DNA from: Haemophilus haemolyticus
GTDB taxonomy: Bacteria; Pseudomonadota; Gammaproteobacteria; Enterobacterales; Pasteurellaceae
Reading direction: 5' to 3'
Length of the DNA: 64,000 bases
Assembly (NCBI RefSeq): GCF_003351405.1
Contig: NZ_CP031240.1
Span: 186,001-250,000 of the forward strand
A program made the position numbers and the translations under genes. Below the pieces are notes generated by a model. That model ran no database searches, was not told where the DNA came from, and worked only from the letters and a program-made list of their open reading frames with translations. The stretch's first letter is position 1. Every line of letters starts with the position of its first letter. Positions 29,449 through 41,412 of this stretch are shown in pieces.

Positions 29449-30549
29449 ATGCAATTTAGTATTTCAAGAGAAAATTTATTAAAACCGTTGCAACAAGTAT
29501 GTGGCGTATTGAGTAGTCGTCCAAACATTCCTGTATTAAACAATGTGTTGTTGCAAATTGAAGACAATCGATTGACTATCACAGGCACAGATTTGGAAGT
29601 CGAATTATCGAGTCAAACTCAAATTTCATCGTCTTCTGAGAATGGCACCTTTACGATTCCAGCAAAAAAATTCTTAGATATTTGCCGCACTTTATCTGAT
29701 GATTCAGAAATCACGGTTACTTTTGAAGAAGACCGTGCATTAGTGCAGTCTGGGCGTAGCCGTTTTACACTAACAACTCAACCTGCAGAAGAATATCCTA
29801 ACCTCACGGATTGGCAGTCTGAAGTAGATTTTGAACTACCGCAAAATACCTTGCGCCGTTTAATTGAAGCCACTCAATTTTCCATGGCAAACCAAGATGC
29901 GCGCTATTTCTTAAATGGCATGAAGTTTGAAACAGAAGGCAATTTATTGCGAACTGTGGCGACAGATGGCCATAGACTTGCGGTCTGTACTATCTCACTT
30001 GAACAAGAATTACAAAATCATTCTGTGATTTTACCGCGTAAAGGCGTATTAGAACTTGTTCGTTTATTAGAAACAAGCGATGAACCAGCACGTTTACAAA
30101 TCGGTACTAACAATTTACGTATCCATCTCAAAAACATTGTATTTACATCAAAATTAATTGATGGTCGTTTCCCTGACTATCGCCGAGTGCTGCCTCGTAA
30201 TGCAACGAAAATTGTCGAAGGCAGCTGGGAAATTCTTAAACAAGCCTTTGTACGCGCATCAATTTTATCGAATGAGCGTGTGCGTAGCGTGCGTTTAAAT
30301 TTAAGCGAAAACCAACTAAAAATTACAGCCTCTAACACCGAGCATGAAGAAGCGGAAGAAATCGTAGATGTCAATTACAATGGAGAAGAATTAGAGGTCG
30401 GCTTTAATGTCACCTATATTCTTGATGTGCTCAATGCGCTTAAATGCAATCAAGTTCGCATGCGCCTAACTGATGCTTCTTCTAGCTGCTTAATCGAAAA
30501 CTGCGAAGACAGCAGTAGCGAATATGTAATTATGCCAATGCGTTTATAA
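29449..30549 (+). CDS. dnaN: DNA polymerase III subunit beta (sliding clamp) DnaN
   Basis: 366 aa, the size of the E. coli clamp. N-terminus MQFSISRENLLKPLQQVCGV, inner-surface basic helices and the C-terminal end YVIMPMRL that forms part of the partner-binding pocket. AAGGAG 8 bases before the ATG; 12 bases after dnaA. Confidence 0.98.
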   Translation: MQFSISRENLLKPLQQVCGVLSSRPNIPVLNNVLLQIEDNRLTITGTDLEVELSSQTQISSSSENGTFTIPAKKFLDICRTLSDDSEITVTFEEDRALVQSGRSRFTLTTQPAEEYPNLTDWQSEVDFELPQNTLRRLIEATQFSMANQDARYFLNGMKFETEGNLLRTVATDGHRLAVCTISLEQELQNHSVILPRKGVLELVRLLETSDEPARLQIGTNNLRIHLKNIVFTSKLIDGRFPDYRRVLPRNATKIVEGSWEILKQAFVRASILSNERVRSVRLNLSENQLKITASNTEHEEAEEIVDVNYNGEELEVGFNVTYILDVLNALKCNQVRMRLTDASSSCLIENCEDSSSEYVIMPMRL

Positions 30550-30550
30550 T

Positions 30551-31630
30551 ATGGCGATTTCGCGCTTACTGGTCGAAAAATTTCGTAACTTAACAGCCGT
30601 GGATCTTAATTTTGATCCCGGCTTTAACTTTTTGGTCGGTAACAATGGCAGCGGGAAAACGAGCCTATTAGAAGCAATTTTTTATCTTGGTCACGGACGC
30701 TCATTTAAAAGTGCGGTAACAAATCGCATCATTTCTTACGACGAATCTCACTTTACCTTATTTGGACAAATTCAAGAAAGCCAACATCAATGGTCAGTGG
30801 GCTTACAAAAACTTCGTCAAGGCAACACGTTAGTAAAAATTAACGGCGAAGATGGCAATAAAATTTCCGATCTTGCTCATCTTTTGCCAATGCAATTAAT
30901 CACCCCAGAAGGCCTAACCTTACTCAATGGTGGACCAAGTTATCGCCGAGCATTTTTAGATTGGGGGCTTTTTCACCATCAAACAAGTTTTTATGCTGCT
31001 TGGAGCAATCTTAATCGATTACTCAAACAAAGAAATGCAGCGCTTGCACAAAATCAGCCCTACTCCGCTATTAAAGTTTGGGATGTAGAGCTTGCCAAAC
31101 TCGCTCATCAAGTGAGTCAATGGCGTGCTGAATATGCAGAAGCGCTACGCCCTGAAATCGAGCAAACTTGCCAACTTTTCCTCCCTGAATTAGAAATTAA
31201 TGTCAGCTTTCATCAAGGATGGGAAAAAAATACAGATTACGCAAAGGTTCTTGAGCAAAATTTTGAACGAGATCGTGCCTTAAATTACACATTTTCTGGA
31301 CCTCAAAAAGCTGATTTTCGTTTCAAAGCACAAGGATTGCCAGTGGAAGATGTACTTTCTCGTGGACAGCTTAAACTTTTAATGTGCGCATTGAGACTGG
31401 CTCAAGGCGAGCATTTAATGAAAGAAAAGCAACGCCATTGTATTTTTTTGATCGATGATTTTGCATCGGAATTAGATCAATATAAACGAGCACTGTTGGC
31501 AGAACGATTACAACAAAGCGGTTCACAAGTATTTGTTACAGCCATTACTCAAGAACAATTAAAAGAGATGCAAGTCGAAAACAGAAAAATGTTTTCCGTC
31601 GATAATGGAATCATTAAAACGTTAGATTAG
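30551..31630 (+). CDS. recF: DNA replication/repair protein RecF
   Basis: SMC-like ATPase that helps load RecA at single-strand gaps. 359 aa; Walker A GNNGSGKTSLLEA near residue 30, signature LSRGQLKLLMCALRLA, Walker B CIFLIDDFASELD. One base separates it from dnaN. gyrB does not follow; the downstream gene is convergent leuD. Confidence 0.97.
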   Translation: MAISRLLVEKFRNLTAVDLNFDPGFNFLVGNNGSGKTSLLEAIFYLGHGRSFKSAVTNRIISYDESHFTLFGQIQESQHQWSVGLQKLRQGNTLVKINGEDGNKISDLAHLLPMQLITPEGLTLLNGGPSYRRAFLDWGLFHHQTSFYAAWSNLNRLLKQRNAALAQNQPYSAIKVWDVELAKLAHQVSQWRAEYAEALRPEIEQTCQLFLPELEINVSFHQGWEKNTDYAKVLEQNFERDRALNYTFSGPQKADFRFKAQGLPVEDVLSRGQLKLLMCALRLAQGEHLMKEKQRHCIFLIDDFASELDQYKRALLAERLQQSGSQVFVTAITQEQLKEMQVENRKMFSVDNGIIKTLD

Positions 31631-31633
31631 ATC

Positions 31634-31665
31634 AAAAAGCACGGTGAAAAATCACCGCACTTTTA
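31634..31665. terminator. Terminator between convergent recF and leuD
   Basis: AAAAGCACGGTGA and TCACCGCACTTTT arms with an AAAA loop. The right arm is a full uptake sequence; the left arm has two changes from it, leaving two mismatched pairs in the stem. Confidence 0.75.
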
Positions 31666-31672
31666 TCATTTT

Positions 31673-32275
31673 TTAGCGCAAGAACGCAGGGATGTTTTTC
31701 TCGTATTCGGAGATTTTGTCTTCATGTTGAAGGGTTAAACCGATATTATCCAAGCCGTTTAACAAACAATGACGGCGGAATTCATCCAGTTCAAAGTGAT
31801 AGACTTTGTCACCTACGGTTACAGTCATGGCTTCTAAATCCACATGGATTTGTTTGCCTTCATTTTCCCACACCCATTGGAAGATTTCTTCCACTTCTTC
31901 TTCGCTTAAACGAATCGGTAACATATGGTTGTTTAAGCTGTTGTTATAGAAAATATCCGCAAAACTGGGTGCGATCATCACTTTGAAACCATAGTCCGCC
32001 AATGCCCAAGGCGCATGTTCACGAGAAGAACCACAACCGAGGTTTTTACGCGCTAATAAAATAGTCGCCCCTTGATATTGTGGATAATTCAATACGAAAT
32101 CTGGATTTGGTTTAGTGCCTTCAACATCTAAATAACGCCATTCATGGAATAAGTGTTTACCGAAACCTACACGCGTAATGGATTGTAAAAATTGTTTTGG
32201 AATAATCGCATCCGTATCCACGTTTGCCACATCCAATGGCACTACTAAGCCTGAAAGTTGTTTAAATCCTGCCAT
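31673..32275 (-). CDS. leuD: 3-isopropylmalate dehydratase small subunit LeuD
   Basis: With LeuC isomerises 2- to 3-isopropylmalate in leucine synthesis. 200 aa; contains the swivel-domain loop [15 protein letters not shown]. Last gene of the leuABCD operon on the minus strand, 10 bases after leuC. Confidence 0.97.
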   Translation of the reverse strand: MAGFKQLSGLVVPLDVANVDTDAIIPKQFLQSITRVGFGKHLFHEWRYLDVEGTKPNPDFVLNYPQYQGATILLARKNLGCGSSREHAPWALADYGFKVMIAPSFADIFYNNSLNNHMLPIRLSEEEVEEIFQWVWENEGKQIHVDLEAMTVTVGDKVYHFELDEFRRHCLLNGLDNIGLTLQHEDKISEYEKNIPAFLR

Positions 32276-32285
32276 TTTCTGCTCC

Positions 32286-33695
32286 TTAGTTTAATGTTAC
32301 GTCACGAATATCAACGAATTTACCGAACATTCCCGCTGCGGCAGCCATGGCTGGGCTCACTAAGTGAGTGCGACCATTGCGACCTTGACGACCTTCAAAG
32401 TTACGATTTGAAGTAGATGCACAACGTTCCCATTCACCTAAACGGTCATCATTCATCCCTAAACACATAGAACAACCTGGATTACGCCATTCAGCACCTG
32501 CCTCAATAAAGATTTTATCCAAGCCTTCTTTTTCCGCTTGTTCTTTTACCAAACCAGAACCCGGCACCACTAAAATACGTTTTACGTTATCGGCTTTTTT
32601 GCGACCTTTCATCACTGCCGCTGCTGCGCGTAAATCTTCGATACGAGCATTAGTACAAGAACCGATAAAGACTTGATCGACTGGAATATCTTTTAAATCA
32701 GTGTTAGCATCTAAGCCAATATAATTCAATGCTTTTTCTGCTGAAGCACGGGTCACGGGATCGGCCATCTCTGCTGGGTTTGGCACTGGCTGATCGATAC
32801 CGATTACTTGGCCTGGGTTTGTTCCCCAAGTTACCTGTGGTGCAATATCTTTTGCTTCTAATGTGATGACCGTGTCAAATTTCGCATCATCATCGGATTT
32901 TAAGTTTTTCCAATAAGCAACTGCATCATCCCAATCTTTACCTTTCGGTGCATGTGAACGGCCTTTTAAGTATTCGAAAGTGGTTTCATCTGGTGCGATT
33001 AAGCCGGCTTTCGCGCCCATTTCAATCGCCATATTACAAACCGTCATACGCCCCTCCATGGAAAGGTTGCGAATAGCCTCACCGCAGAATTCCACTACAT
33101 GGCCTGTACCGCCCGCCATAGTAGTTTTACCTATGATGGCAAGAATAATATCTTTTGCCGTAATTCCTGGCGCTACTTTACCACGTACTTCAATTTTCAT
33201 ACTTTTTGCACGAGCTTGTTTTAAGGTTTGCGTGGCTAATACGTGTTCCACTTCAGAAGTACCAATACCAAATGCTAAAGCACCGAAGGCTCCGTGGGTT
33301 GCTGTGTGGGAGTCACCACAGACAATTGTCATACCTGGCAAAGTTAAGCCTTGCTCAGGACCCATCACATGTACGATTCCCTGCTCTTTCGTTGTCATAT
33401 CAAATAATTTGATACCCGTCGCCTTAGTGTTTTTATCAAGTTCTAATACTTGAATTTTCGCCTGACCTTCAAGTTTATTCACATCACGTACTTGAGTAGA
33501 AATGCTGTGATCCATTGTACCGAAAGTTTTGCTCACTTGACGCACTTGACGGCCTGCAACACGTAGTCCATCAAAGGCTTGTGGACTGGTCACTTCATGG
33601 ATTAAATGACGGTTAATATACAAAATCGGCGTTTCGCCTTCGGCTTCGTACACCACGTGGGCGTCGAATAATTTTTCGTAAAGAGTTTTTGCCAT
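32286..33695 (-). CDS. leuC: 3-isopropylmalate dehydratase large subunit LeuC
   Basis: 469 aa from ATG 33695 ([17 protein letters not shown]); a start four codons earlier is unlikely. Aconitase-type 4Fe-4S ligands: Cys in IGSCTN and the pair in GCSMCLG. Active-site [11 protein letters not shown] is present. Second-to-last gene of leuABCD. Confidence 0.97.
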   Translation of the reverse strand: MAKTLYEKLFDAHVVYEAEGETPILYINRHLIHEVTSPQAFDGLRVAGRQVRQVSKTFGTMDHSISTQVRDVNKLEGQAKIQVLELDKNTKATGIKLFDMTTKEQGIVHVMGPEQGLTLPGMTIVCGDSHTATHGAFGALAFGIGTSEVEHVLATQTLKQARAKSMKIEVRGKVAPGITAKDIILAIIGKTTMAGGTGHVVEFCGEAIRNLSMEGRMTVCNMAIEMGAKAGLIAPDETTFEYLKGRSHAPKGKDWDDAVAYWKNLKSDDDAKFDTVITLEAKDIAPQVTWGTNPGQVIGIDQPVPNPAEMADPVTRASAEKALNYIGLDANTDLKDIPVDQVFIGSCTNARIEDLRAAAAVMKGRKKADNVKRILVVPGSGLVKEQAEKEGLDKIFIEAGAEWRNPGCSMCLGMNDDRLGEWERCASTSNRNFEGRQGRNGRTHLVSPAMAAAAGMFGKFVDIRDVTLN

Positions 33696-33731
33696 AATAT
33701 TTCTCAATTCGTTAGAGGCTTTTGTTAGGGT

Positions 33732-33770
33732 AAGTGCGGTTAAAATCCGAAGTATTTTTGAACCGCACTT
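33732..33770 (-). other. Inverted pair of uptake sequences between leuB and leuC
   Basis: AAGTGCGGTT (33732-33741) and AACCGCACTT (33761-33770) can form a 10-bp stem with a 19-base loop, inside the leu operon. It looks like a weak terminator or an mRNA processing or stability hairpin rather than an operon end, since leuC follows on the same strand. Confidence 0.7.
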
Positions 33771-33783
33771 TCATTGTTTTTTA

Positions 33784-34884
<1,101 letters not shown>

Positions 34885-34944
34885 CTAAAGTGCGGTTAAT
34901 TTTTTTCACATTTTCTCCCCTCTTTTATAAAGAGGGGAATTGGG

Positions 34945-36492
34945 TTAATGATGTTTATGACTTTTAATATCGGCGACTTTATGCGCACGATAAATCGCAT
35001 TGATCGCGTGGACTAAAGCAAGAGCAGAAGATTCAACAATGTCTGTCGCTAAACCAACACCATGGAATTTACGCCCTTCGTGTTCAACGACAATATCCAC
35101 TTGCCCTAATGCTTCAGCCCCCTCGCCTTTAGCGGTTAAGTTATAGTGAGACATTTTGATTTCTAAGCCAGTTAAATTTAAGATGGCGTTATAAACCGCA
35201 TCCACTGGACCATTGCCGCCAATTGAAGACGTACTTAATTTTTCGCCATCCAACTTCAATTGAACAAAGGCTGTTGCTGGATATTCTTTCGTTGAATGAG
35301 CAGAAAGTTTATCTAATACCAAACGATCTTCATCCCCTTGCTGCATATCAATAAACGCCAAGGCTTCCAAGTCGTAATCGAACACTTGGCCTTTTTTGTC
35401 CGCTAATTTCAAGAAGGCATCGTACAATTTATCCAAATCGTAATCTTGCTCGGTGTAGCCCATGTCGGTCATGTGGCCCTTCACTGCTGCACGGCCGGAA
35501 CGAGCGGTTAAATTCAATTTTTCTTTTTTCAAACCGATGGTTTCCGGTGACATGATTTCGTAGGTATTTTTGTTTTTCAACATACCATCTTGGTGGATAC
35601 CAGAAGAGTGCGCAAAAGCATTTGAACCTACGATGGCTTTATTAGGTTGAATCGGCATATTGCAAAGCTGGCTAACCATTTGACTAACACGGTGAATTTC
35701 TTGAGTATTGATACGAGTATCTACGCCCATAAATTCTTGGCGAACTTTCATTGCCATCACAACTTCTTCCAAGGCGGTATTGCCTGCGCGCTCGCCGATA
35801 CCGTTGATAGTACATTCAATTTGGCGAGCACCATTTTGTACTGCAGTTAAGGAGTTGGCTGTTGCCATACCTAAGTCATTGTGGCAGTGCACAGAAATCA
35901 CAGCTTTGTCGATATTTGGCACGCGGTTGCGTACTTGAGCAATTATATTGCCGTATTCGTTTGGTAAGCAGAAACCGACGGTATCTGGAATGTTTACGGT
36001 GGTCGCACCCGCATTAATTGCGGCTTCAACAATGCGACAGATATTATCAATACCTGTACGGCCGGCATCTTCGCAAGAGAACTCAACATCATCCGTATAA
36101 TTACGTGCACGTTTCACTGCTGCAACAGCCATTCCTACCACTTCATCAAAAGAACGTTTTAATTTCGCTTCAACATGCAATGCAGAACTTGCAATAAAAG
36201 TATGAATACGGAATGCCTCAGCGACTTTCAATGCCTCGTATGCGGCATCAATGTCTTTATCTACAGCTCGAGATAATGCGGCAACACGAGAGTTTTTGAT
36301 ATGACGCGCAATGGTTTGAACAGACTCAAAATCTCCTTGAGAAGAAACAGGGAACCCCACTTCCATTACATCCACGCCTAAACGTTCAAGTGCTAAAGCA
36401 ATCTGTAATTTCTCTTTTACCGTCAAACTTGCTTTTAATGCCTGTTCCCCATCACGCAAGGTGGTATCAAAAATAATAACGCGATCTGTCAT
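34945..36492 (-). CDS. leuA: 2-isopropylmalate synthase LeuA
   Basis: First committed enzyme of leucine synthesis, joining acetyl-CoA and 2-oxoisovalerate. 515 aa; DRE-TIM barrel start [16 protein letters not shown], metal-site HCHND, and a C-terminal regulatory domain (from about residue 390) that binds leucine for feedback inhibition. First structural gene after the leuL attenuator. Confidence 0.97.
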   Translation of the reverse strand: MTDRVIIFDTTLRDGEQALKASLTVKEKLQIALALERLGVDVMEVGFPVSSQGDFESVQTIARHIKNSRVAALSRAVDKDIDAAYEALKVAEAFRIHTFIASSALHVEAKLKRSFDEVVGMAVAAVKRARNYTDDVEFSCEDAGRTGIDNICRIVEAAINAGATTVNIPDTVGFCLPNEYGNIIAQVRNRVPNIDKAVISVHCHNDLGMATANSLTAVQNGARQIECTINGIGERAGNTALEEVVMAMKVRQEFMGVDTRINTQEIHRVSQMVSQLCNMPIQPNKAIVGSNAFAHSSGIHQDGMLKNKNTYEIMSPETIGLKKEKLNLTARSGRAAVKGHMTDMGYTEQDYDLDKLYDAFLKLADKKGQVFDYDLEALAFIDMQQGDEDRLVLDKLSAHSTKEYPATAFVQLKLDGEKLSTSSIGGNGPVDAVYNAILNLTGLEIKMSHYNLTAKGEGAEALGQVDIVVEHEGRKFHGVGLATDIVESSALALVHAINAIYRAHKVADIKSHKHH

Positions 36493-36564
36493 AACAATGT
36501 CCTTACTAAAAGTCCTTCTGAAATCACTCCAAAAGTGCGGTGCATTTTCCTGTATTTTTTAGAC

Positions 36565-36592
36565 AAAAAACCCGCAACTTATAAAGTGCGGG
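36565..36592 (-). terminator. leu attenuator terminator
   Basis: Minus strand: CCCGCACTT, TAT, AAGTTGCGGG, then TTTTTT. It lies 44 bases after the leuL stop and 73 bases before the leuA start, the place expected for a transcription attenuator. Confidence 0.88.
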
Positions 36593-36635
36593 TTTAAAAT
36601 TGGGTATTTACATCTGACTGTTTTTCATCCACAAC

Positions 36636-36695
36636 TTATCCGCACACAAAGTGTGAGAGCAGCAGGTTGAGAGATAAAGAAACAATACGAGACAT
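36636..36695 (-). CDS. leuL: leu operon leader peptide
   Basis: 19-residue frame from ATG 36695: MSRIVSLSLNLLLSHFVCG, ending TAA at 36638-36636. Five of seven codons in positions 7-13 are leucine or serine, with three leucines in a row (CTG CTG CTC). A leucine-rich peptide followed by a terminator hairpin upstream of leuA is the classical attenuation arrangement: ribosome stalling at low charged tRNA-Leu would favour the antiterminator. AAGGAT lies 9 bases before the ATG. Confidence 0.9.
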   Translation of the reverse strand: MSRIVSLSLNLLLSHFVCG

Positions 36696-36727
36696 AAATA
36701 AAAATCCTTCTGTGTAAAACGCTTTTC

Positions 36728-36755
36728 ATATTACGAATAAAAAACTTGCTGTCAA
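36728..36755 (-). promoter_or_regulatory. leu operon promoter
   Basis: Minus strand: consensus -35 TTGACA (36755-36750), 16-base spacer, -10 TAATAT (36733-36728). Transcription would begin near 36721, about 26 bases before the leuL ATG, giving a leader of roughly 155 bases up to the attenuator. Confidence 0.82.
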
Positions 36756-36943
36756 ACTATTTTTTAGCGTTTTATATCAAAAACAATCATTCCTAAACAA
36801 AATAAAATATACATTTAACTAATAAATTTAAAATAAAAAGAATATTCAACCAAGTCTATTACAATCAGCAAATTTTTATTATTGAATTTTTTACATTCTC
36901 AAAATAAGAAAAATTTTGCAATTTTTTACTCATCAAAAAGAAT

Positions 36944-36965
36944 TCTTGCGATCTACATCGCAAAA
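36944..36965 (+). promoter_or_regulatory. Competence CRP-S site upstream of dprA
   Basis: Core TGCGATCTACATCGCA at 36947-36962, the TGCGA-N6-TCGCA form of Haemophilus competence promoters, centred about 81 bases before the dprA ATG. dprA is a known member of the competence regulon. The stretch from 36,756 to 36,940 is very A+T-rich with no other feature that I can recognise. Confidence 0.9.
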
Positions 36966-37017
36966 TGCTTTCAAGTTAATCGTTTCTTTCACTCGTTTTT
37001 TCCATACTAAATTTTAA

Positions 37018-38157
<1,140 letters not shown>

Positions 38158-38209
38158 TGTAAATTTTTATGCTAATATACGCCCATTCTTTTTTCATAAA
38201 AGGACGATT

Positions 38210-38986
38210 ATGTTAGCCATTATCTCCCCTGCGAAAACCCTTGACTTTGAAAGTGCGGTAAAAAAATTTCCTGTTTCTCAACCGCACTTTACCGATTACA
38301 GCGAAAAACTTATTGAGGTTTGTCGTAAACTTTCTCCGCAAGATCTTTCATCGCTTATGTCTATCAGCGATAAGTTAGCCGGTTTAAATGCCGCACGCTT
38401 TGCAGAATGGACAAAAATTCACAATGAAAACAATTCCCGCGCTGCATTATTTGCATTTAAAGGTGATGTTTATACTGGTTTAGATGCTAATTCCCTTTCG
38501 GAAGATGATGTTGCCTTTGCTCAATCTCATTTACGTATGCTTTCTGGGCTTTATGGGCTTTTAAAACCGCTTGATTTAATGCAACCTTACCGATTAGAAA
38601 TGGGCACAAAATTAGCCAATCCGAAAGGAAAAGATCTGTATGCCTTTTGGGGAAATGTGATCACTCAAGCGGTTCAACAAGCTATAGATGAACAAGGTGA
38701 TAATGTTCTGATAAATTTAGCCTCTGATGAATATTATAAATCTGTTAAAGAAAACCAACTTAAAGCCAAGATAATCAAGCCTGTTTTCTTAGACAATAAA
38801 AATGGCAAATACAAAGTAATTAGCTTTTATGCTAAAAAAGCTCGAGGCTTAATGTGCCGTTATCTTATTCAAAATCGTTTAAGCGACATTGAACAGTTAA
38901 AAGAATTTGATTTAGCTGGTTATTGGTTTGACTCAGCATCATCCACTGAAACCGAATTTGTATTTAAGCGAGATATCAATGAATAA
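38210..38986 (+). CDS. yaaA: Peroxide stress protein YaaA
   Basis: 258 aa from ATG 38210 ([15 protein letters not shown]), preceded by AAAGGACG; longer frames lack support. The YaaA/DUF328 family limits DNA damage from hydrogen peroxide in E. coli by lowering free iron and is reported to have a DNA-binding fold. Motifs [26 protein letters not shown] and KKARGLM are present. Its first 30 codons contain two uptake sequences in inverted orientation. Confidence 0.94.
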   Translation: MLAIISPAKTLDFESAVKKFPVSQPHFTDYSEKLIEVCRKLSPQDLSSLMSISDKLAGLNAARFAEWTKIHNENNSRAALFAFKGDVYTGLDANSLSEDDVAFAQSHLRMLSGLYGLLKPLDLMQPYRLEMGTKLANPKGKDLYAFWGNVITQAVQQAIDEQGDNVLINLASDEYYKSVKENQLKAKIIKPVFLDNKNGKYKVISFYAKKARGLMCRYLIQNRLSDIEQLKEFDLAGYWFDSASSTETEFVFKRDINE

Positions 38987-39560
38987 AATTTTTGTTATAT
39001 TGACCGCACTTATACTCTCTGGCTGTGCAACTAAACTGACTCAATTAAATGTTCCTACGCAGTTAGAGCACAACGGTAAAAATTATGCCCTTACCGGCAG
39101 CCAAGATTTAGAAACCATTGCTCGCTATGTTTACATCTCTAAGCCAGATACGCTAGAAAATTGGCAATCTGAAATTGAAATTCTCTTTGATCGCAATCAA
39201 CCAGCGCGTTCAATTAAAGAGCGGATCGCATTGAGAGAACATATTTATCGTAATACAGGCGTAAAAGATTTCCATTTCGATGCTATTCCAGAAAATTCGA
39301 CGAATCCAAATGAATTAAATGGATATGTCATCTATTCGCCAACGAAGGAAAATCCATCTTGGCAAGTCAATGTGATGAAAGGACGACAATTACCACAATG
39401 TGGCTTTGTTCAGTATCAATATTCACAAAAAGTACAGCAACCAACACTTTCTAAGCATTTATCCGCCGATAAAGTGCAACAGCATTTGCAAAAATACGTT
39501 GTGGACATAGAAAGAAAGCATTTACAAGATTTGAAGTGGCAACTGTTCTGTCAAAAATAA
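38979..39560 (+). CDS. Uncharacterised lipoprotein
   Basis: 193 aa from ATG 38979, overlapping the end of yaaA by 8 bases. Signal with lipobox LSGC (Cys at about residue 15), then a polar alpha/beta-looking domain with no motif I recognise. Conserved in H. influenzae from memory, function unknown. One uptake sequence lies within the signal peptide region. A longer frame from 38928 would overlap yaaA by 59 bases and is rejected. Confidence 0.82.
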   Translation: MNKIFVILTALILSGCATKLTQLNVPTQLEHNGKNYALTGSQDLETIARYVYISKPDTLENWQSEIEILFDRNQPARSIKERIALREHIYRNTGVKDFHFDAIPENSTNPNELNGYVIYSPTKENPSWQVNVMKGRQLPQCGFVQYQYSQKVQQPTLSKHLSADKVQQHLQKYVVDIERKHLQDLKWQLFCQK

Positions 39561-39580
39561 TGTAAAAAATTATGCCGGAT

Positions 39581-39600
39581 CAAAATCTCATCAGATTTTG
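39581..39600. repeat. Short perfect inverted repeat upstream of pfkA
   Basis: CAAAATCT, CATC, AGATTTTG: an 8-bp perfect stem with a 4-base loop, 21 bases past the lipoprotein stop and about 70 before pfkA. No T run follows, so it is a weak terminator or an operator. Confidence 0.5.
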
Positions 39601-39667
39601 CTAGAGCAGATACCTCTAATGATGTAATCTTATGCCAGTTTCCAATTACGGTTAAAAGTAGGTAAAT

Positions 39668-40633
39668 ATGATTAAAAAAATTGCAGTTTTAACAAGTGGT
39701 GGCGATGCGCCAGGTATGAATGCCGCAATTCGTGGCGTAGTACGTTCTGCACTTGCAGAAGGCTTAGAAGTGTTTGGTATCTATGATGGTTACCAAGGCT
39801 TATACAACAATAAAATCAAACAATTAAATCGCTATAGCGTATCTGATGTAATTAATCGTGGCGGTACTTTCTTAGGTTCTGCACGCTTTCCTGAATTTAA
39901 AGATCCAAATGTTCGTGCGAAATGCGCAGAAATTTTACGTTCTCACGGCATTGATGCACTTGTGGTTATCGGTGGTGACGGTTCTTACATGGGCGCAAAA
40001 TTGTTAACCGAAGAACATGGTTTCCCTTGTGTTGGCTTACCAGGCACTATTGATAATGATGTTGCAGGTACTGACTATACCATCGGCTATCAAACCGCAT
40101 TACAAACTGCGGTCGATGCTATCGACCGTTTACGCGATACATCAAGCTCACACCAACGTATTTCTATCGTTGAAATTATGGGTCGCCACTGTAGTGACTT
40201 AACGATTTCTGCAGGAATCGCTGGCGGTTGCGAATATATCGTCGCATCAGAAATTGAATTTAATCGCGAAGAATTAATTCAACAAATTGAACGTAGCATT
40301 ATTCGTGGTAAACGCCATGCAATCATCGCAATCACTGAACTTTTAACCGATGTTCATTCTCTCGCAAAAGAAATTGAAGCTCGCGTTGGGCACGAAACTC
40401 GTGCAACTGTTTTAGGGCATATTCAACGTGGTGGTTCTCCTTGTGCATTTGACCGTATTCTTGCTTCACGTATGGGCGCATACGCGGTAGATTTATTGCT
40501 ACAAGGTAAAGGTGGCTACTGCGTAGGCATCCAAAATGAACAACTGGTTCACCATGATATTATTGATGCAATTAATAATATGCATCGTGAATTTAAGGCT
40601 GATTGGCTTAAAGTGGCAAAACGTTTGGAATAA
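39668..40633 (+). CDS. pfkA: 6-phosphofructokinase PfkA
   Basis: Phosphorylates fructose-6-phosphate in glycolysis. 321 aa, the size of E. coli PfkA. ATP site [15 protein letters not shown] and GGDGSYMGA; catalytic [19 protein letters not shown] with the general base Asp; allosteric and substrate residues in [12 protein letters not shown]. Monocistronic, with its own terminator. Confidence 0.97.
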   Translation: MIKKIAVLTSGGDAPGMNAAIRGVVRSALAEGLEVFGIYDGYQGLYNNKIKQLNRYSVSDVINRGGTFLGSARFPEFKDPNVRAKCAEILRSHGIDALVVIGGDGSYMGAKLLTEEHGFPCVGLPGTIDNDVAGTDYTIGYQTALQTAVDAIDRLRDTSSSHQRISIVEIMGRHCSDLTISAGIAGGCEYIVASEIEFNREELIQQIERSIIRGKRHAIIAITELLTDVHSLAKEIEARVGHETRATVLGHIQRGGSPCAFDRILASRMGAYAVDLLLQGKGGYCVGIQNEQLVHHDIIDAINNMHREFKADWLKVAKRLE

Positions 40634-40693
40634 TCGTTTATTCACTTTATATAAATCACTAAAACTTAATTCATCTTTTTTATCTCACTTAAA

Positions 40694-40719
40694 CAGACAC
40701 AGCAATGTGTCTGTTTTTT
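40694..40719 (+). terminator. Rho-independent terminator of pfkA
   Basis: CAGACACA, GCAA, TGTGTCTG perfect 8-bp stem followed by TTTTTT, about 60 bases past the pfkA stop. Confidence 0.92.
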
Positions 40720-40878
40720 CTTACAAAAGTGCGGTGATTTTTTCTTGAATTTTTTATAAATCCTTTATCTTTTAAAGTTTGAAAATAAACGCGACTGCCA
40801 GTTCTCCCTAGATGATCTTTTTTGCTATAAAAATAGATATCCGATAAAATGCGCCAAGCAAAATAAGGTATAAAAATT

Positions 40879-41361
40879 ATGACAAAGAAAAAAGTAAAAC
40901 CAGGATCAAATACTATCGCACTGAATAAACGTGCGAGACATGATTATTTTATAGAAGATGAAATTGAAGCAGGTCTTGAACTACAAGGCTGGGAAGTCAA
41001 ATCAATGCGCGCTGGCAAGGCAAACATTAGTGATAGTTATGTCATTTTTAAAAATGGCGAAGCCTTTTTATTCGGTGCAAGCATTCAGCCATTAAATGTT
41101 GCATCAACACATATTGTTTGTGATCCAACTCGCACTCGTAAGTTATTATTAAATAAACGCGAATTAGCATCCCTATTTGGCAAAGCAAACCGAGACGGTT
41201 TTACCATCGTAGCACTTTCTCTTTATTGGAAAAGTGCATGGGCGAAAGTCAAAATTGGTTTAGCCAAAGGTAAAAAACAACATGATAAACGCGATGATAT
41301 TAAAGAGCGTGAATGGAAAGTAACAAAAGATCGCATTATGAAAAATGCACATCGAGGATAG
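40879..41361 (+). CDS. smpB: SsrA-binding protein SmpB
   Basis: Binds tmRNA and brings it to stalled ribosomes. 160 aa; oligonucleotide-binding barrel with [22 protein letters not shown] (in part) and a basic C-terminal tail ([18 protein letters not shown]). No ssrA gene is visible in this window. Confidence 0.96.
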   Translation: MTKKKVKPGSNTIALNKRARHDYFIEDEIEAGLELQGWEVKSMRAGKANISDSYVIFKNGEAFLFGASIQPLNVASTHIVCDPTRTRKLLLNKRELASLFGKANRDGFTIVALSLYWKSAWAKVKIGLAKGKKQHDKRDDIKEREWKVTKDRIMKNAHRG

Positions 41362-41368
41362 TATATAG

Positions 41369-41398
41369 CAAAAAGTCCGAAATTATTCGGGCTTTTTA
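41369..41398 (+). terminator. Terminator of smpB, between convergent smpB and bamD
   Basis: AAAAGTCCGAA, ATTA-like loop, TTCGGGCTTTTT: stem with one mismatch followed by T run. It also reads as a hairpin on the bamD strand. Confidence 0.8.
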
Positions 41399-41412
41399 TT
41401 CATATCTTATGA

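Noticed and set aside
32980..33453. 157-codon plus-strand frame opposite leuC
   Set aside because: Antisense shadow of leuC: its length comes from codon bias of the true gene and it has no start context.
36636..36648. DnaA-box-like TTATCCGCA upstream of leuA
   Set aside because: A single copy with one mismatch, and it is explained by the end of the leuL leader peptide.
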